This document shows, piece by piece, positions 22,091-33,539 of a DNA stretch of 64,000 bases (the stretch's first letter is position 1; every line of letters starts with the position of its first letter). The notes under the pieces were generated by a model. It was given only the letters and a program-made list of their open reading frames with translations. It was not told the DNA's origin and searched no databases. A program made the position numbers and the translations under genes. Location: contig NW_015622541.1 of NCBI RefSeq assembly GCF_000835495.1, forward strand, positions 7,812,001 through 7,876,000, given 5' to 3'. This stretch comes from Cladophialophora immunda (taxonomy: Eukaryota > Ascomycota > Eurotiomycetes > Chaetothyriales > Herpotrichiellaceae).

Positions 22091-23771
22091 GTTTGGCTAA
22101 TATGACTGGCAATTGCCACAAATCAGGGAGAGACGGGAACAATCCTCCATGCGGTTGAAACTGGCTGCAGTCGCGGAAAGACGACACAGTGCAACAGACA
22201 GTCGAACTCCGACGGATGCTCAAACGAAGGTGGAGTGGTGCTCGCGTCGTGAGGAAAAGATGTTGTCCTCAATGATTAAATGTACCGGTTGTAGCCTGAT
22301 ACTGGGAAGGATACTTGGTAGACCCTGGCCACGGCCACTGCCACTGGATGGGCGGGAAACTGAGTGCGGGATTGCCAACAAGGGCAGGTCACGTGGCCAA
22401 ATTTCTCCTAAGTGGAGGATTGCGCGTCGCACGGGTGCGCAGCTGGATGCGGTGGAGGAGGAGGAGGTGGTGGTGGCGAGCTGAATGTCAAAAGTAAGTG
22501 GCACAGTCTGACGAGAAGTATACAGAGAAGTGGTTCACTATTGACTGAAAGGTACCCATCATTGAAAAGGGCATTTATTCTGTCCTTGGGCATAATGGTA
22601 TCCTTACCCTTACTAACAACATAAGCTATTTGATCTGGCGGCCACCTCGTCGCTATTGAGTGACTGGTTAGATTCCGAGATGGCGTCTAGTCTCTGTCAG
22701 ACTGTGCCATCTTTTTCTTCTAGAGCCTACAAGTAGGTGGATATTAACAAGTCATGATGACATTTTGGATATTGTGACCCGCTACCGTATCCCGTATGAG
22801 AGATCTATGTTCTGTTCGGGCTACGGAGTATTCGAGTTTGAGGGCTTGGAAGCACGACAGCCAAACATGCAATTCTCCCTTTCCTGTCGTCGGTACTCGG
22901 TGTCTGGAAGGGTGTTCCAGACCCGTCAATCTTGCTTTCGAGATCTTTTTGACCGGTCCTCTTGGGCGCTGAAGTCTGTGCTTGGTATGGGCAGTTGATG
23001 GGATCATTAGGCTGCGGGTGTCGGTTAGCGGGCCCCTAGACGGCCCCCTAAGTGGCCCCCATTTCCGTGTGATAAACCCCCCAGCGCCCCCCTCTTTGGC
23101 CTCATTTCAGCTTAGCTTTGGCTGTTTAGGGGCGATTGGCCCATTAACCCCCGCCCAAGGCTGCGCTGAACAGGCGCCATGCCCAATTGGAGGATTCTAG
23201 TGGTGCCTCTTTCGTCATGGCGATGCCAACGCCGATGCCACATCTTCACATACGATGTCCATCCATGTCCCTACATCGACCATTCGCCTATTGAACGTCG
23301 ATCGCCATATCAACTTCCCACCACTTTTTACTTTGGATGGCGTCTGTGCCGTTTCCAAGAGCCCTATGGCTGTCTCACAGCCTTCGTGTGCGGCTGGGAG
23401 ACCACCGTGACTTTTCGACTCATGGTAGATCAACTGACCCTTATCTCCTCCATCCTGAGCGGTGACCCTTCTCTTCTTCACCTGCAAACCTCTCCTTGCA
23501 TGCTTGGTTGTTTTGTGTTTTGTCGTTGTTCTCCTCCTCCTCCTCCTCCTCCTCCTCCTCCTCCTCCTCCTCCTCCTCCTCCTCCTCCTCGCGGGATTTC
23601 GGTGCCAAACCATTGTGCCTATCGAGTGCTCGAGATCTGACGCGACTTCTGTGGTCTGGCGACCTACCTCAGCCTCGTGTTCGGGCGCCTCCTTCCTTGT
23701 ACAACAGCCTGTACCTTCCCTCTTCACTTGCTGCCAGCTGCACGTGAAAAACCCAACAGTCCACTGCAAAG
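22091..23771. promoter_or_regulatory. Divergent intergenic region, RING ligase / aquaporin
   Basis: 1.7 kb. It contains GC-rich C-blocks at about 23020-23170, a CTC microsatellite close to the aquaporin start, and no supported gene. Confidence 0.5.
23531..23590 (+). repeat. CTC trinucleotide microsatellite, about 20 units
   Basis: Sixty uninterrupted bases of CTC repeat, 181 bp upstream of the aquaporin ATG and probably in its promoter or leader. Frames through it encode only homopolymers, so it is not coding. Confidence 0.92.
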
Positions 23772-25163
23772 ATGGATAACATCAGGCCCAAGTCCGGATT
23801 TCTTCCGGGTATCTTTGGCCATCGGAAAGGAAAATCAAGGACTGGAGCGACAGCCTCTGGGGAAGACGAGAAAATGAAGGGCCCGCAACCGAGCTCCTTT
23901 TTCATGAGGATCCCAAACAAGCCTCGAAACCATTTCATTGCCATGGCCGGCGAATTTGTTGGCACTTTTCTCTTTCTGTGAGCACCATCTCCCTGTCATT
24001 ATGGGTTGGGAAACTGACAACCCTCCAGCTTCTTCGCTTTTGCCGGCACGCAGGTGGCCAACACTCCACAAACAGTCACTGGCAATACGAGCACAGACCT
24101 CCCTCAAGGACCAAACCCTGTTCAACTCCTCTACATCAGCTTGTGCTTCGGGTTTTCCCTTGCGGTCAATGCTTGGATTTTCTTCAGAATTTCCGGTGGT
24201 CTCTTCAATCCTGCCGTACGAGAAGCGGAGCAAAAAGATGTGGATGATGGACTGACAGCATCGCAGGTCACCCTCGGTCTCTGCCTTATTGGCGCAGTAC
24301 CTTTTATTCGAGGTGCCCTTGTCTTCATTGCACAGATGCTGGGAGCGATAGCGTCCGCTGGCGTGGTAAAAGCACTTTTCCCGGGACCGCTGGCTGTAAC
24401 AACTTCTCTTAGTGGGGGAACAAACAAGGCGCAAGGACTCTTCATTGAGATGGTCAGTTTGTCGGCACAATGGATCTGGGGAGTCTTATTGACATATGTA
24501 TAGTTCCTCACCGCCCAACTGGTTTTCACCATCTTCATGCTAGCTGTGAGTATTCGAAAAGGCAATTGTATATTGCTTACTGACAGTTTCTCCACAGGCT
24601 GAAAAACATAAAGGAACATTCCTCGCCCCAGTGGGAATCGGCTTGTCTCTTTTCATTGCTGAGTTGGCTGGTAAGCCAGGTCCATTCTGCACAACCTCCC
24701 ACCACTAACAGAGCACATAGGCGTGTACTACACCGGCGGATCTCTGAACCCTGCTCGAAGCTTCGGCCCTTGCGTCGCCAACCACTCGTTCCCAAGTGAA
24801 CATTGGATCTATTGGGTGGGCCCTCTGCTCGGTTCGCTCCTTGCGGCCGGGTTCTTTTGGTTCATCAAGAGTTGCGAATACCAAACTGCAAATCCTGGGC
24901 AAGACTTCGACGACCTCGAGGCTTCTGCTTACAACCCAGAAGAAGACCTGACCCGTCCTGTCGTCAGTCCAACCGCTGTCATCCCTGACCGCGCTTTGTC
25001 CCGCACGTCAAGGACTTCCAAGGAAGAGAGATCCAGTTCTCTACAAGCAGTCCGGGTAGGCTCTGGAACAACAAACACTACTCTAGGCAATAATACAAAT
25101 GCCACAAATGGCAATGCCACAGTTCACGACAGGACTACTATTCCGAACCAATCTGCCATCTGA
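23772..25163 (+). CDS. Aquaporin / MIP-family channel
   Basis: Six exons (23772-23977, 24029-24215, 24267-24452, 24504-24545, 24598-24670, 24721-25163) give 378 residues. The two NPA boxes are seen: GGLFNPAV (residues 129-131) and [12 protein letters not shown] (from residue 241). Arg244 sits at the expected selectivity-filter position. Loop residues and [20 protein letters not shown] match fungal orthodox-type aquaporins. The N-terminus (60 residues) is basic and cytosolic; the C-terminal 100 residues are Ser/Thr/Asn-rich. The second intron (24216-24266, 51 nt) contains no stop in frame, so it reads as coding and splits the first NPA from its VTLG continuation. Water versus glycerol selectivity cannot be decided by eye. 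Confidence 0.92.
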
Positions 25164-26032
25164 TTGTTTCACGGGAGAGACTCGCTTGTTTCATTCGCTC
25201 ATCTCTCTGCAAGTCTTGGAGGACTTCGATTTTTGGTCTGCACGAAAGATTGTCTGGGACGAGATACCCGGGTCTTTGTTGTGGTCATCGCGTTCAAGCG
25301 GCTTGGTTCAAAAGTTGTGGCTGATGTTATCCTGGCTTTCCTTGCCGCGGATCTCGAGGAGTACTCTGTACACTATCTGCTTTTGAATGACTGAATCCAA
25401 GAGTATGTAACAAGCAATATCTCACGAGGATGGAACGGTGCGGGTTCGGAAGGGTAATGATTTGCCAGATACACGATGGGTACGAAATATATCTTTAATG
25501 TTTTGTTATTAGCCCATCTCTCTCAACGAAACGAGAGCCATTTCGCCCCTTCAGCACGTCTAGGCGTTCAGTTTATTGTTGATCTTCATTCGTCGGCCTC
25601 GGATAGCTTCCACAGCGACCATAGTACGCAGAGCGGCGTGTCCCCAGTCAGCAGCACCACACAGAGGAACACAAGTCACCCCCGGGGAGGGAAGGAAGGA
25701 TGCATCATTGAATCTTAACCATATCGTTCAGCCTCTCTGCCATCCAGTTCCTGGAGGTCATGCATCACTCGCCACGGAGCAAACGGAATTGAGAATCGTC
25801 AGTGAGACGTCCTCTTCATTAATCCTGGGCTGAGACTGGAGAATTGACGGGGAATAACGTGGGTCTGGCAGATTATTTCTCGAAATTTTCTCTCGACGCA
25901 GTCTTGAGTGACTCGTCAGGCTGACTGATATCATGTTTGAAGAAGCACCGCCTCTTCCGCGTTTGTTCCCCGCGCGGCAACTCTTCCCCAGAAGACGCCG
26001 GGGGAGGTATTAATGTACATTTTCCCACATCA
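25164..26032. other. Intergenic region between convergent genes
   Basis: 3' flanks of aquaporin and SF3A1. No supported gene. Confidence 0.5.
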
Positions 26033-27664
26033 TCACGACTTGTACTTGTTGTGGATCTGCCGTATTTGCTCCTGCAGATCCATGGTGGGCTGTCCACCTT
26101 GACCCTGTGCCCCTACAGCGGGATACGCTGGCGCCCCGGGCTGGCCCTCGAGCTTCAACCTCTTCCTCCTTTCCTCTTCCTCTTCCTCGCCCAGCACCCT
26201 AGCTGCTGCCTCCGCGACTGGGTCGTTAGTGGCTCCATCCGTCCTCGCCCTCAGTCTCTTCAGATTCGCCGCAACGTCCGTACCGCCCAGATTCGTGGTT
26301 GAAAACCGTGACGCAGCTTTGGACTGTTGCTCTTTCCATCTCGGGTCTAGCAACTCGATTCGCAAATGCGCCTCGAGCTCGGCGATGGGGATTTGCTGGC
26401 CGCAATTGGGGCACAGAGCCGTGGCCGCCCGAGCAGTGGCTGCGCGCTGTTGCGCGCGGGGGATGTAGTCTTGTTTTATACGCATTGGAGGTTGGCCCGG
26501 TACGGGAGCAGGAGAAGCGGTCGAAGGGGGTGGTTGCTGTGGTGGCATCGACGGGGGTTGTGGAGAGGGCACGAGAGGCACGGCGGGTGAGTAGGATGGT
26601 ATCGGTGTCGGGATTTGAGGCATGGCTGGCGAAGGTTGTTGCGGCACAGGGGAAGGAGTATATGATGGCATTGCTGGCGGCACTGAAGCAGGGGCTTCCC
26701 ACCCGTTGGCTTGAGGGTATCCTCCAAACTGGTTGTCGTTGTACGCATAGCTGCTCATGTCGTCCGTAGGCATTGCCTCTTCGATGCGCATATCTGGTCT
26801 GGCAAGACTCATCATCGCTTTCTGCTCGAGACTTGCACTCTGAAGGTCATTCAGTGTAGTCGGAGGGGGAAGATCGGCCTGCTCGTCCGCCTCGGTGAAC
26901 AGGACTGTTTCGACGACGACGAAGTCGTGCCAATCTATTTGGGCATAGGCTATTCGTTCGGCCTCTTCGGCCTCTTCTTTCTTCTGTTTTTGCGTCTCTT
27001 GCCATTTGATGTATTCCGACCGTTTCTTTGCCAGGCTGAGAACTCGGAATCGGTCCTGAATGTTGGCTTGGAGGACTTGGATGCGGGCTTGCTCTGCCTT
27101 TTGACCTTCCGGCCCTGTCTGAAGGAGGGCTGTGTATTGATCGACTAGTCGTTGAAAGAAATTGTACAGCGAGTGCTGCGGGCGGAGGAAGTCAAACTGG
27201 TAGTTTCGGGCTTCTCGTTGTGACAGGGTAGTCATCCAACTCTTACCCTTGCGAGCAACGTGAAGCGCTGTCAATTTGACAACCTCCAAGTCCAGCGCGC
27301 TGATATTGGGCATGCGCGCACTGAATTGAAACTCTGGAGGCGGCTCTGGCCCCTTTGGTTTTTCTGGCACCGGTGTCGCATCGCCTGCTCTTCCAGCGGA
27401 AACGGCCGTGCCTCGCCCCGATCGCACTTCAGACAGTCGCCACTGGTAGAAGGGAGCGTAAGCATCGTGAGGGGAGAGGAAGGAGAATTTCGGATTCGCT
27501 TGTTCCTTGTCGCGGATGCGGTCTTCGAAGACAGGTCCGTTGCGCGCCACGTAACCGGCCGTCTTCTCGATAATGGCTCTTATGTCCTTGGGCGGCAGGA
27601 CGATGCCTTCGGGAGGTTTCGAGACAGATTCTGGAAGTTCGGGAACTGCACCATTCTGTGCCAT
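26033..27664 (-). CDS. SF3A1: Splicing factor 3A subunit 1 (SF3A1/Prp21)
   Basis: 543 residues in one exon. Two SURP/SWAP domains are visible: residues about 28-78 (DIRAIIEKTAGYVARNGPVF...FLSPHDAYAPFYQWRL) and about 113-170 (LEVVKLTALHVARKGKSWM...FLRPQHSLYNFFQRLVDQY). Next come a basic helical PRP21 region, a Pro-rich stretch (residues 320-400), a C2-type element CPNCGQQIP...HLRIELLDPRWKEQ, and a C-terminus ending DLQEQIRQIHNKYKS. SF3A1 binds U2 snRNP and is needed for pre-spliceosome assembly. The metazoan C-terminal ubiquitin-like domain is absent, as usual in many fungi. Confidence 0.93.
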   Translation of the reverse strand: MAQNGAVPELPESVSKPPEGIVLPPKDIRAIIEKTAGYVARNGPVFEDRIRDKEQANPKFSFLSPHDAYAPFYQWRLSEVRSGRGTAVSAGRAGDATPVPEKPKGPEPPPEFQFSARMPNISALDLEVVKLTALHVARKGKSWMTTLSQREARNYQFDFLRPQHSLYNFFQRLVDQYTALLQTGPEGQKAEQARIQVLQANIQDRFRVLSLAKKRSEYIKWQETQKQKKEEAEEAERIAYAQIDWHDFVVVETVLFTEADEQADLPPPTTLNDLQSASLEQKAMMSLARPDMRIEEAMPTDDMSSYAYNDNQFGGYPQANGWEAPASVPPAMPSYTPSPVPQQPSPAMPQIPTPIPSYSPAVPLVPSPQPPSMPPQQPPPSTASPAPVPGQPPMRIKQDYIPRAQQRAATARAATALCPNCGQQIPIAELEAHLRIELLDPRWKEQQSKAASRFSTTNLGGTDVAANLKRLRARTDGATNDPVAEAAARVLGEEEEEERRKRLKLEGQPGAPAYPAVGAQGQGGQPTMDLQEQIRQIHNKYKS

Positions 27665-28377
27665 GTCTGCTGCTCTCCGCTGGCTGCCTGGGACAAACCC
27701 AGGCCGGCTGCACTCGTGTCAAATGCTCAATTGATGTTGCTCCTGGACAGGGTTCGCGACGGTTGTGTTGGTAGCAGGCGAGACTTGAAATATTTCTGTA
27801 TCGGGTCGAAGACACTTGTGTGTGCCAACGGTTTGCTGGTTAGATAAATCTGGGGTGGTCTGGACCTTGTACTTGCTCTCGACAAAATGCGAAGTTTGGG
27901 GAGAAATCTGAATCTGTGGCTGGTGCAGCCTGTGGCTAAGGCAGGTTCTGTGGAGTTGAAAGCTCGCTTAAGGGCACAACGGGAAAAGGAGGATGGCGCC
28001 TTGCACATGCGCGTCGTTCTAAGTAAAGACTGGGACGCGAGCCAACGAAAAGTTACAGCTGCCCACCGAGCCAGCTGCGGAGACACAAGCCATCAGTGAA
28101 CAAGTTGGCAATTGTTACTCCTGAACTTCTTCACTGCAGTCCAGCCTTCAACCCCCTTTGCTCTATTTTCCCTTCGTGCTTGTCTTCCTTCTCATCATGG
28201 TCTTTTGACCTGCTAATGATCGGCCTTTTTCTTCTTGTCTCTCGTTGATCCAAGCTTCTCCTTTACCTCCAAATCTAGGGGGGACCGCAGGCTACGTCAA
28301 CCGTGTCCTCTGCGGTTCAGCCTTTCCGCACATTTGCTGCCATTTGCATCTGAGCCAGCAGGCCTGATTCCCTCATC
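27665..28377. promoter_or_regulatory. Divergent promoter region, SF3A1 / Pmt2
   Basis: 713 bp. CT-rich tracts lie at 28120-28260 upstream of the Pmt2 ATG. No gene is supported. Confidence 0.5.
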
Positions 28378-31241
28378 ATGGCCCACGCTCCCTCACGGAA
28401 GAATGCGGCCTCGCAAAAGGCTGCTTCTCCTGCGCCGGCCTCGAGAGAAGTCAGCAGTGACATGATCCGGACGCAGTCGAGCAAAAAGAAGAGTTACGCA
28501 TCAGACGGTGTGACAGATAACGATATATTCTTGCTCCCCATGGGAGACTATCAGATCATGGCGTTGTTGACTCTGTTGGCTGGCGTCGTCCGCCTGTTCA
28601 AGATCTACCAACCCACCAGCGTCGTCTTCGACGAGGTCCAGTAAGTTGACCACCCCCTCGCCGAGGACAGTGTCCTAATGCAAATCTTAGCTTTGGTGGC
28701 TTTGCTACCAAGTATATCAAGGGCAAATTCTTCATGGACGTCCATCCTCCTTTGGCCAAACTCCTGATCACCTTGGCTGGCTGGCTTGCTGGTTTCAATG
28801 GCGACTTCGATTTCAAGGACATCGGAAAGGATTATCTCGAACCCAAAGTCCCTTATGTCTCGATGCGCCTCCTACCTGCTATCCTCGGAGTCCTCACCAT
28901 TCCCACGATGTTCCTGACCTTGAAAGCGTACGGATGCCGGACAGTTACGGCTTGTCTCGGTTCCGCGCTCTTGATCTTTGAAAATGGATTGATCACACAA
29001 TCAAGGCTAATTCTTCTCGACTCGCCTTTGGTCATTTGTACCGCTTTCACTGCTCTGGCGTGGACTTGCTTCACAAACCAACATGAGTTGGGGCCCGAGC
29101 GCGCGTTTGACGCCAGTTGGTGGTTTTGGCTCGCGGCCACTGGTCTGGGTCTGGGTGCCACAGCCAGTGTCAAATGGGTCGGCCTCTTCACCATCGCCTG
29201 GGTCGGCAGCCTGACCATCCTCCAGTTGTGGGTTCTACTTGGCGACAGCGTTAACGTGACCCCGAGAAAATGGTTCAAGCATTTCTTTGCCCGAGTCTTC
29301 TGTCTGATCGTCATCCCGATTGCGTTCTATGTGGGTATGTTTGGGATTCATTTCCTATGCCTGGTCAATCCTGGCGACGGCGATGGGTTCATGTCTTCGG
29401 AATTTCAAGCAACGCTGAACAACAAGGGAATGGCCGATACCCCCGCCGACGTGTTGTTTGGCAGCGAAGTGACCATCCGACATCACAACACTCAGGGTGG
29501 CTATCTCCACTCCCATTCACACATGTACCCTGGCGGCAGCAAACAACAGCAGGTTACATTGTATCCGCACAAGGACGAAAACAACATTTTCCTTCTCGAG
29601 AATCAAACCCAGCCGATCACCGCCGACAACGTTACTGTTGCAGGTCCTAAAGCATGGTCGAATCTCACAGAGTACATCAAGGACGGTGACATTATCAGGC
29701 TGTACCACCTCACAACGCATCGGCGCATTCACTCTCATGATGTCCGCCCTCCTATTACCGAAGCGGAGTGGCAAAATGAAGTCACTGCTTATGGCTACGA
29801 AGGATTTGAAGGCGACGCTAATGATCTTTTCCGAGTGGAGATTGTCAAGTCGATGTCTGATGGCGAAGAAGCTAAGAAGAGGCTGAGAACAATTCAGACC
29901 AAATTTAAGCTGGTCCATATCATGACGGGCTGTGTCCTTTTCTCGCACAAGGTCAAATTGCCTGATTGGGGATTCGAGCAACAGGAAGTCACTTGTGCCA
30001 AAGGAGGTACCCTCCCCAACAGCGTGTGGTACGTCGAACAGAATCAACACCCAATGCTCGGAGAAGACGCAGAGAAGGTCAACTACAGGAACCCCGGCTT
30101 CTTGGGCAAATTCTGGGAACTGCAAAAAGTCATGTGGAGGACGAACGCCGGCTTGGTTGAGTCGCACGCCTGGGACTCCCGACCAGGCTCCTGGCCCATT
30201 CTCCGCCGTGGAATCAATTTCTGGGGCAAAGACCACCGTCAGATCTATCTCCTCGGGAATCCCGCCATTTGGTGGCCTTCGAGTCTCGCCATCTTGACCT
30301 ACATCATTTTCAAGGGCATCTCCGTCCTACGCTGGCAACGAAGCTGTAACGACTATTCCAACGTCAACTTCAAACGATTCGACTACGAAGTTGGTCAGAC
30401 TGTTCTGGCATGGGCATTCCACTACTTCCCCTTCTACTTGATGGCACGGCAGTTGTTTCTTCACCACTACTTCCCGGCCCTCTATTTCGCCATCATGGCT
30501 TTGTGCCAGATCTTCGACTTTGTCGTCAATCGGATCTCGTCTCTAGGATTGAAGAAGTATCCTGAGATCGGCTGGAGTGTGGCCGTATTGTTTGTGGCTT
30601 TCGCGATTGGTGTGTTTACTCTGTATGCTCCGTTGATCTATGGCAATCCCTGGACACAGGACCAGTGCAGAGCGGTCAAACTGTTTGACACCTGGGACTT
30701 CGATTGCAACACTTTCCACACTGATGTAAGGCCTACGAAACTGCCCGAAATGATCGAGACTGACTAGAATTAGATTGCCAAGTACTCGACACCGCTACCA
30801 CCCTTTGGAGAAGGTGGAGTAACTCCCACTGTTCCATCCATGCAAATCGACTCGGACAGAAAAGATGACCCATCAGCGGTCACCCCTCAAGTTGGTGAAG
30901 GGAAAGTGATTGGACAAGAAGAACGGGTGGAATATCGCGACCAGAACGGGAATCTCTTGGACGAAGCCCAGGTTCAGGCATTGCTGGCAGAGGGCAAGGC
31001 TTCCTTCCAGACGAAGTACGAGACAAGAACAAGACTCGTCGATGAGCAAGGCAACGAGGTCAATCCCTCAGGAGTTGCCCCCGACCACCCGGATGTAGAA
31101 GGCCAGAACCCGTCAACGAAGGGTGTGCCCGAGGAGCAGGCCAACAGGTCGCCTGCAGATGCCCAAGCAGGCGGATCAGTGAAGAAAGGAGATGACAGCA
31201 AAGCCAAACCGGCCAGCGATGCGAGCGAAGCAACGAAGTGA
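28378..31241 (+). CDS. pmt2: Dolichyl-phosphate-mannose:protein O-mannosyltransferase, Pmt2 type
   Basis: Three exons (28378-28640, 28691-30725, 30774-31241) give 921 residues. The GT39 N-terminal catalytic part contains VVFDEVHFGGF (catalytic DE) and FFMDVHPPLAKLL. MIR repeats span roughly the middle third (GGYLHSHSHMYPGG, HRRIHSHDVRPP, LPDWGFEQQEVTC). The Pmt2 hallmark NPGFLGKFWELQKVMW and WPILRRGINFWGKDHRQIYL follow, then C-terminal membrane spans. The enzyme acts in the ER membrane, transferring mannose from dolichol phosphate to Ser/Thr. The last intron (30726-30773) removes an apparent stop at 30767 and adds a 155-residue hydrophilic tail (VEYRDQNGNLL...TRTRLVDEQGNEV). Confidence 0.93.
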
Positions 31242-31845
31242 ATGATTGTTGGATCGAGTCAAGGCCGGGGGTGGGCATAGATGCAACGAGAATCTGAGTG
31301 TAATAACAATGAAAAATGCTATGTTTTTGGGTCTCGCGATACTGGCACCCGGCAATGGCGCTTTTGGGGGGGTGGGCCCTGGAACGTTTGGTGGCTACTA
31401 GGCCCTCCTTTAACCGTTTGGTCGAGTGGCAACCAGCTAACTCGAGTGGCTTAGTTAAAGAGCCACCAGGCTGGTTAGTGAAGCGGCAAGGGGCCAAGAC
31501 CCAAGGGCTGGTTCGCCGGTAGCGGTGATTGTAGGCTGAACCCCTCGATCCCGATCCCTGAAACTCAGGGACCCGCGTCACCACAGTCAACATCCCCGTC
31601 CTGCGCAGCAACAACCACTGTCGCAATAAAAACATTTCCCTTCACCCTGTATCTCGCAACAACCCGCCCACGTACTCCCCTTCCTCAGACCAGGCTCAAG
31701 TCACGGCATTTCATCATTTGCTTCTTGCTTGCGCCGATTGATTCTTCCTTGTGCGTTTTCGCTGGTAACTCTCATTTTCCCCTGGCTGTCGTAGATTCCT
31801 TTGCGCCTCAACTCGTTCCGATCTCCTCTCTTCATAGGTGCAGCC
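31242..31845. other. Intergenic region
   Basis: 3' flank of Pmt2 and pyrimidine-rich promoter/leader of EB1. A GC-rich patch at 31350-31560 has tRNA-box-like fragments but no foldable tRNA. Confidence 0.45.
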
Positions 31846-32869
31846 ATGGGCGAATCAAGGTAATGCTCCAGTCAAGCCTGATCCAGGTGGATTTGCGGCA
31901 ATGGGCAGGGTGTCGCTAACATGCGTACAGGCAGGAATTGCTTGGATGGCTAAACGGCCTCCTCCAACTCAACATCACAAAGGTCGAGCAATGCGGGACG
32001 GGGTAAGGTTCATACTAGGAAATCTTGGGATCAGAAGCTAACAGAGCAATCGACAGGGCCGCGCTTTGCCAGCTATTCGATTCCATCTTCCGTACGTCGT
32101 CGCCTACTCTGCCGTTCCGTTCCTGGTGGAAATGCGCTTGTGACACCAAGGGATGATTGAACAGACGCTGATTGGTGATTACAGTCGATATTCCCATGAG
32201 TCGGGTAAAATTCAATGTCAATACCGAATATGCCTACATCCAGAACTTCAAGATCCTGCAGAGTACGTTCGCTGGGGGAACGACGAGTCCTTGCCTGTAA
32301 CCCGACACGCCACTGACCAGGATATCGCAGACTGCTTTACAAAGCATGGCATCGACCGAACCGTTCCTGTCGAGCAACTCGTCAAATGCAAAATGCAGGA
32401 TAACCTTGAGTTTCTCCAGTGGTCAAAGCGGTTCTGGGACCAATACTTTCCGGGCCATGATTACGACGCTGTCGCAAGAAGAAAGAGTGCCGGCTCAGCC
32501 CCAGCCGCTTCGACCGCTCCTCGAACAAGCACCGGCGCAAGCACCACTCGCAAAACCGGGACAACGCCTGTGAGTCGGCCTCCACCGCGCACCGCGGGTG
32601 CAGCAGGAGCGACTTCGTCTGCGCTGAAGGCCGAAAACGAATCGCTGAAGGAAGCAATCGCGGGTCTAGAGAAAGAGCGGGACTTCTATTTCAGCAAATT
32701 GCGGGATATCGAATTGCTATTGCAGAATGCAGTCGAACAGGATCCTTCCCTTGAAACCGACGATAATGGTCTCGTGAAGAACATCCAGACCATACTCTAT
32801 AGCACAGAGGAGGGATTCGAGATTCCGGACTTGGAAGCCAACGGAGCAGAAGAACCAGAAACATTCTAG
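31846..32869 (+). CDS. mal3/BIM1: EB1-family microtubule plus-end protein (Mal3/Bim1)
   Basis: Five exons (31846-31859, 31931-32002, 32057-32091, 32185-32262, 32331-32869) give 245 residues. The first exon is only 14 nt. The calponin-homology domain (residues 1-105) reads RQELLGWLNGLLQLNITKVE, then CGTGAALCQLFDSIF, MSRVKFNVNTEYAYIQNFKI and CKMQDNLEFLQWSKRFWDQY. After a Ser/Thr/Ala linker the EBH coiled coil (about 180-215) carries ESLKEAIAGLEKERDFYFSKL, the signature of cargo-binding EB1 dimers. The tail is acidic and ends EEPETF, reminiscent of the EEY/F ends of animal EB1. It is expected at growing microtubule tips, linking to kinesin, CLASP and dynactin. Confidence 0.93.
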
Positions 32870-33539
32870 GGGAAGAGGAACAACAGAATGACGAGAGAAC
32901 TGCCCAACCCCTTGGAAGTGGTGGACCGTGAGAGGAAGACACAGCCGGTTACCAAGATTGTGACGAGTGGATGAACAAAAGAAAGCATTACTAGTGCCCG
33001 AATAGAAGCAGGCTCTTTGCGCACAACTTGGACGTCGAAAAGGTTACAAAAAGAAACTTGCTGCGGGTGGCGGACACATAAACCTTCTGACGACAACGGG
33101 ATACCCATCACATGGATTGGACGTTACTTGAGATGGGACGTGGCTCGATGGTTATCCTGCCACCTCGAGGCATTCATTGTTCAAGAGGAGCACGTGTATT
33201 CTAGCCGGGAGAGGACTAGTCCCAGTTGCTGCTTTTGCCAATATCCTAGGCAGGGGCTCTCAGCCTTGTCTACCCAACACAACCTACCCAATATTAATGA
33301 GAGGTCTGCATCAGGTAATGAGAGGAGCGCTGCTTGTACTTGCAAGACGCAAGCCCGAAACTTATTGATTGCTCCAGCGTCCTTTTGATATGGGAAGTAT
33401 CTGAATCCAGAAACTCGATTTGTTGTAGCGTCAACTCCTAGATATCACTCCTCCTAGGCACAAGTTCAAGCCCAACTCGATTGATTCCGTACCGCTCAAG
33501 CGAGCGACCTGCAGCCTCCCAGCTCCGTTGCTACCAGGA
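32870..33539. other. Intergenic region between convergent genes
   Basis: 3' flanks of EB1 and the first orphan paralogue. No supported gene. Confidence 0.5.

Noticed and set aside
23215..23769. Open frames with poly-Arg, poly-Pro, poly-Leu or poly-Ser tracts
   Set aside because: They arise from the CTC microsatellite read in different frames and strands.
31320..31560. tRNA-like A-box and B-box fragments (TGGTCGAGTGG, GGTTCGCC)
   Set aside because: No acceptor-stem pairing or cloverleaf can be folded around them, so not a tRNA gene.
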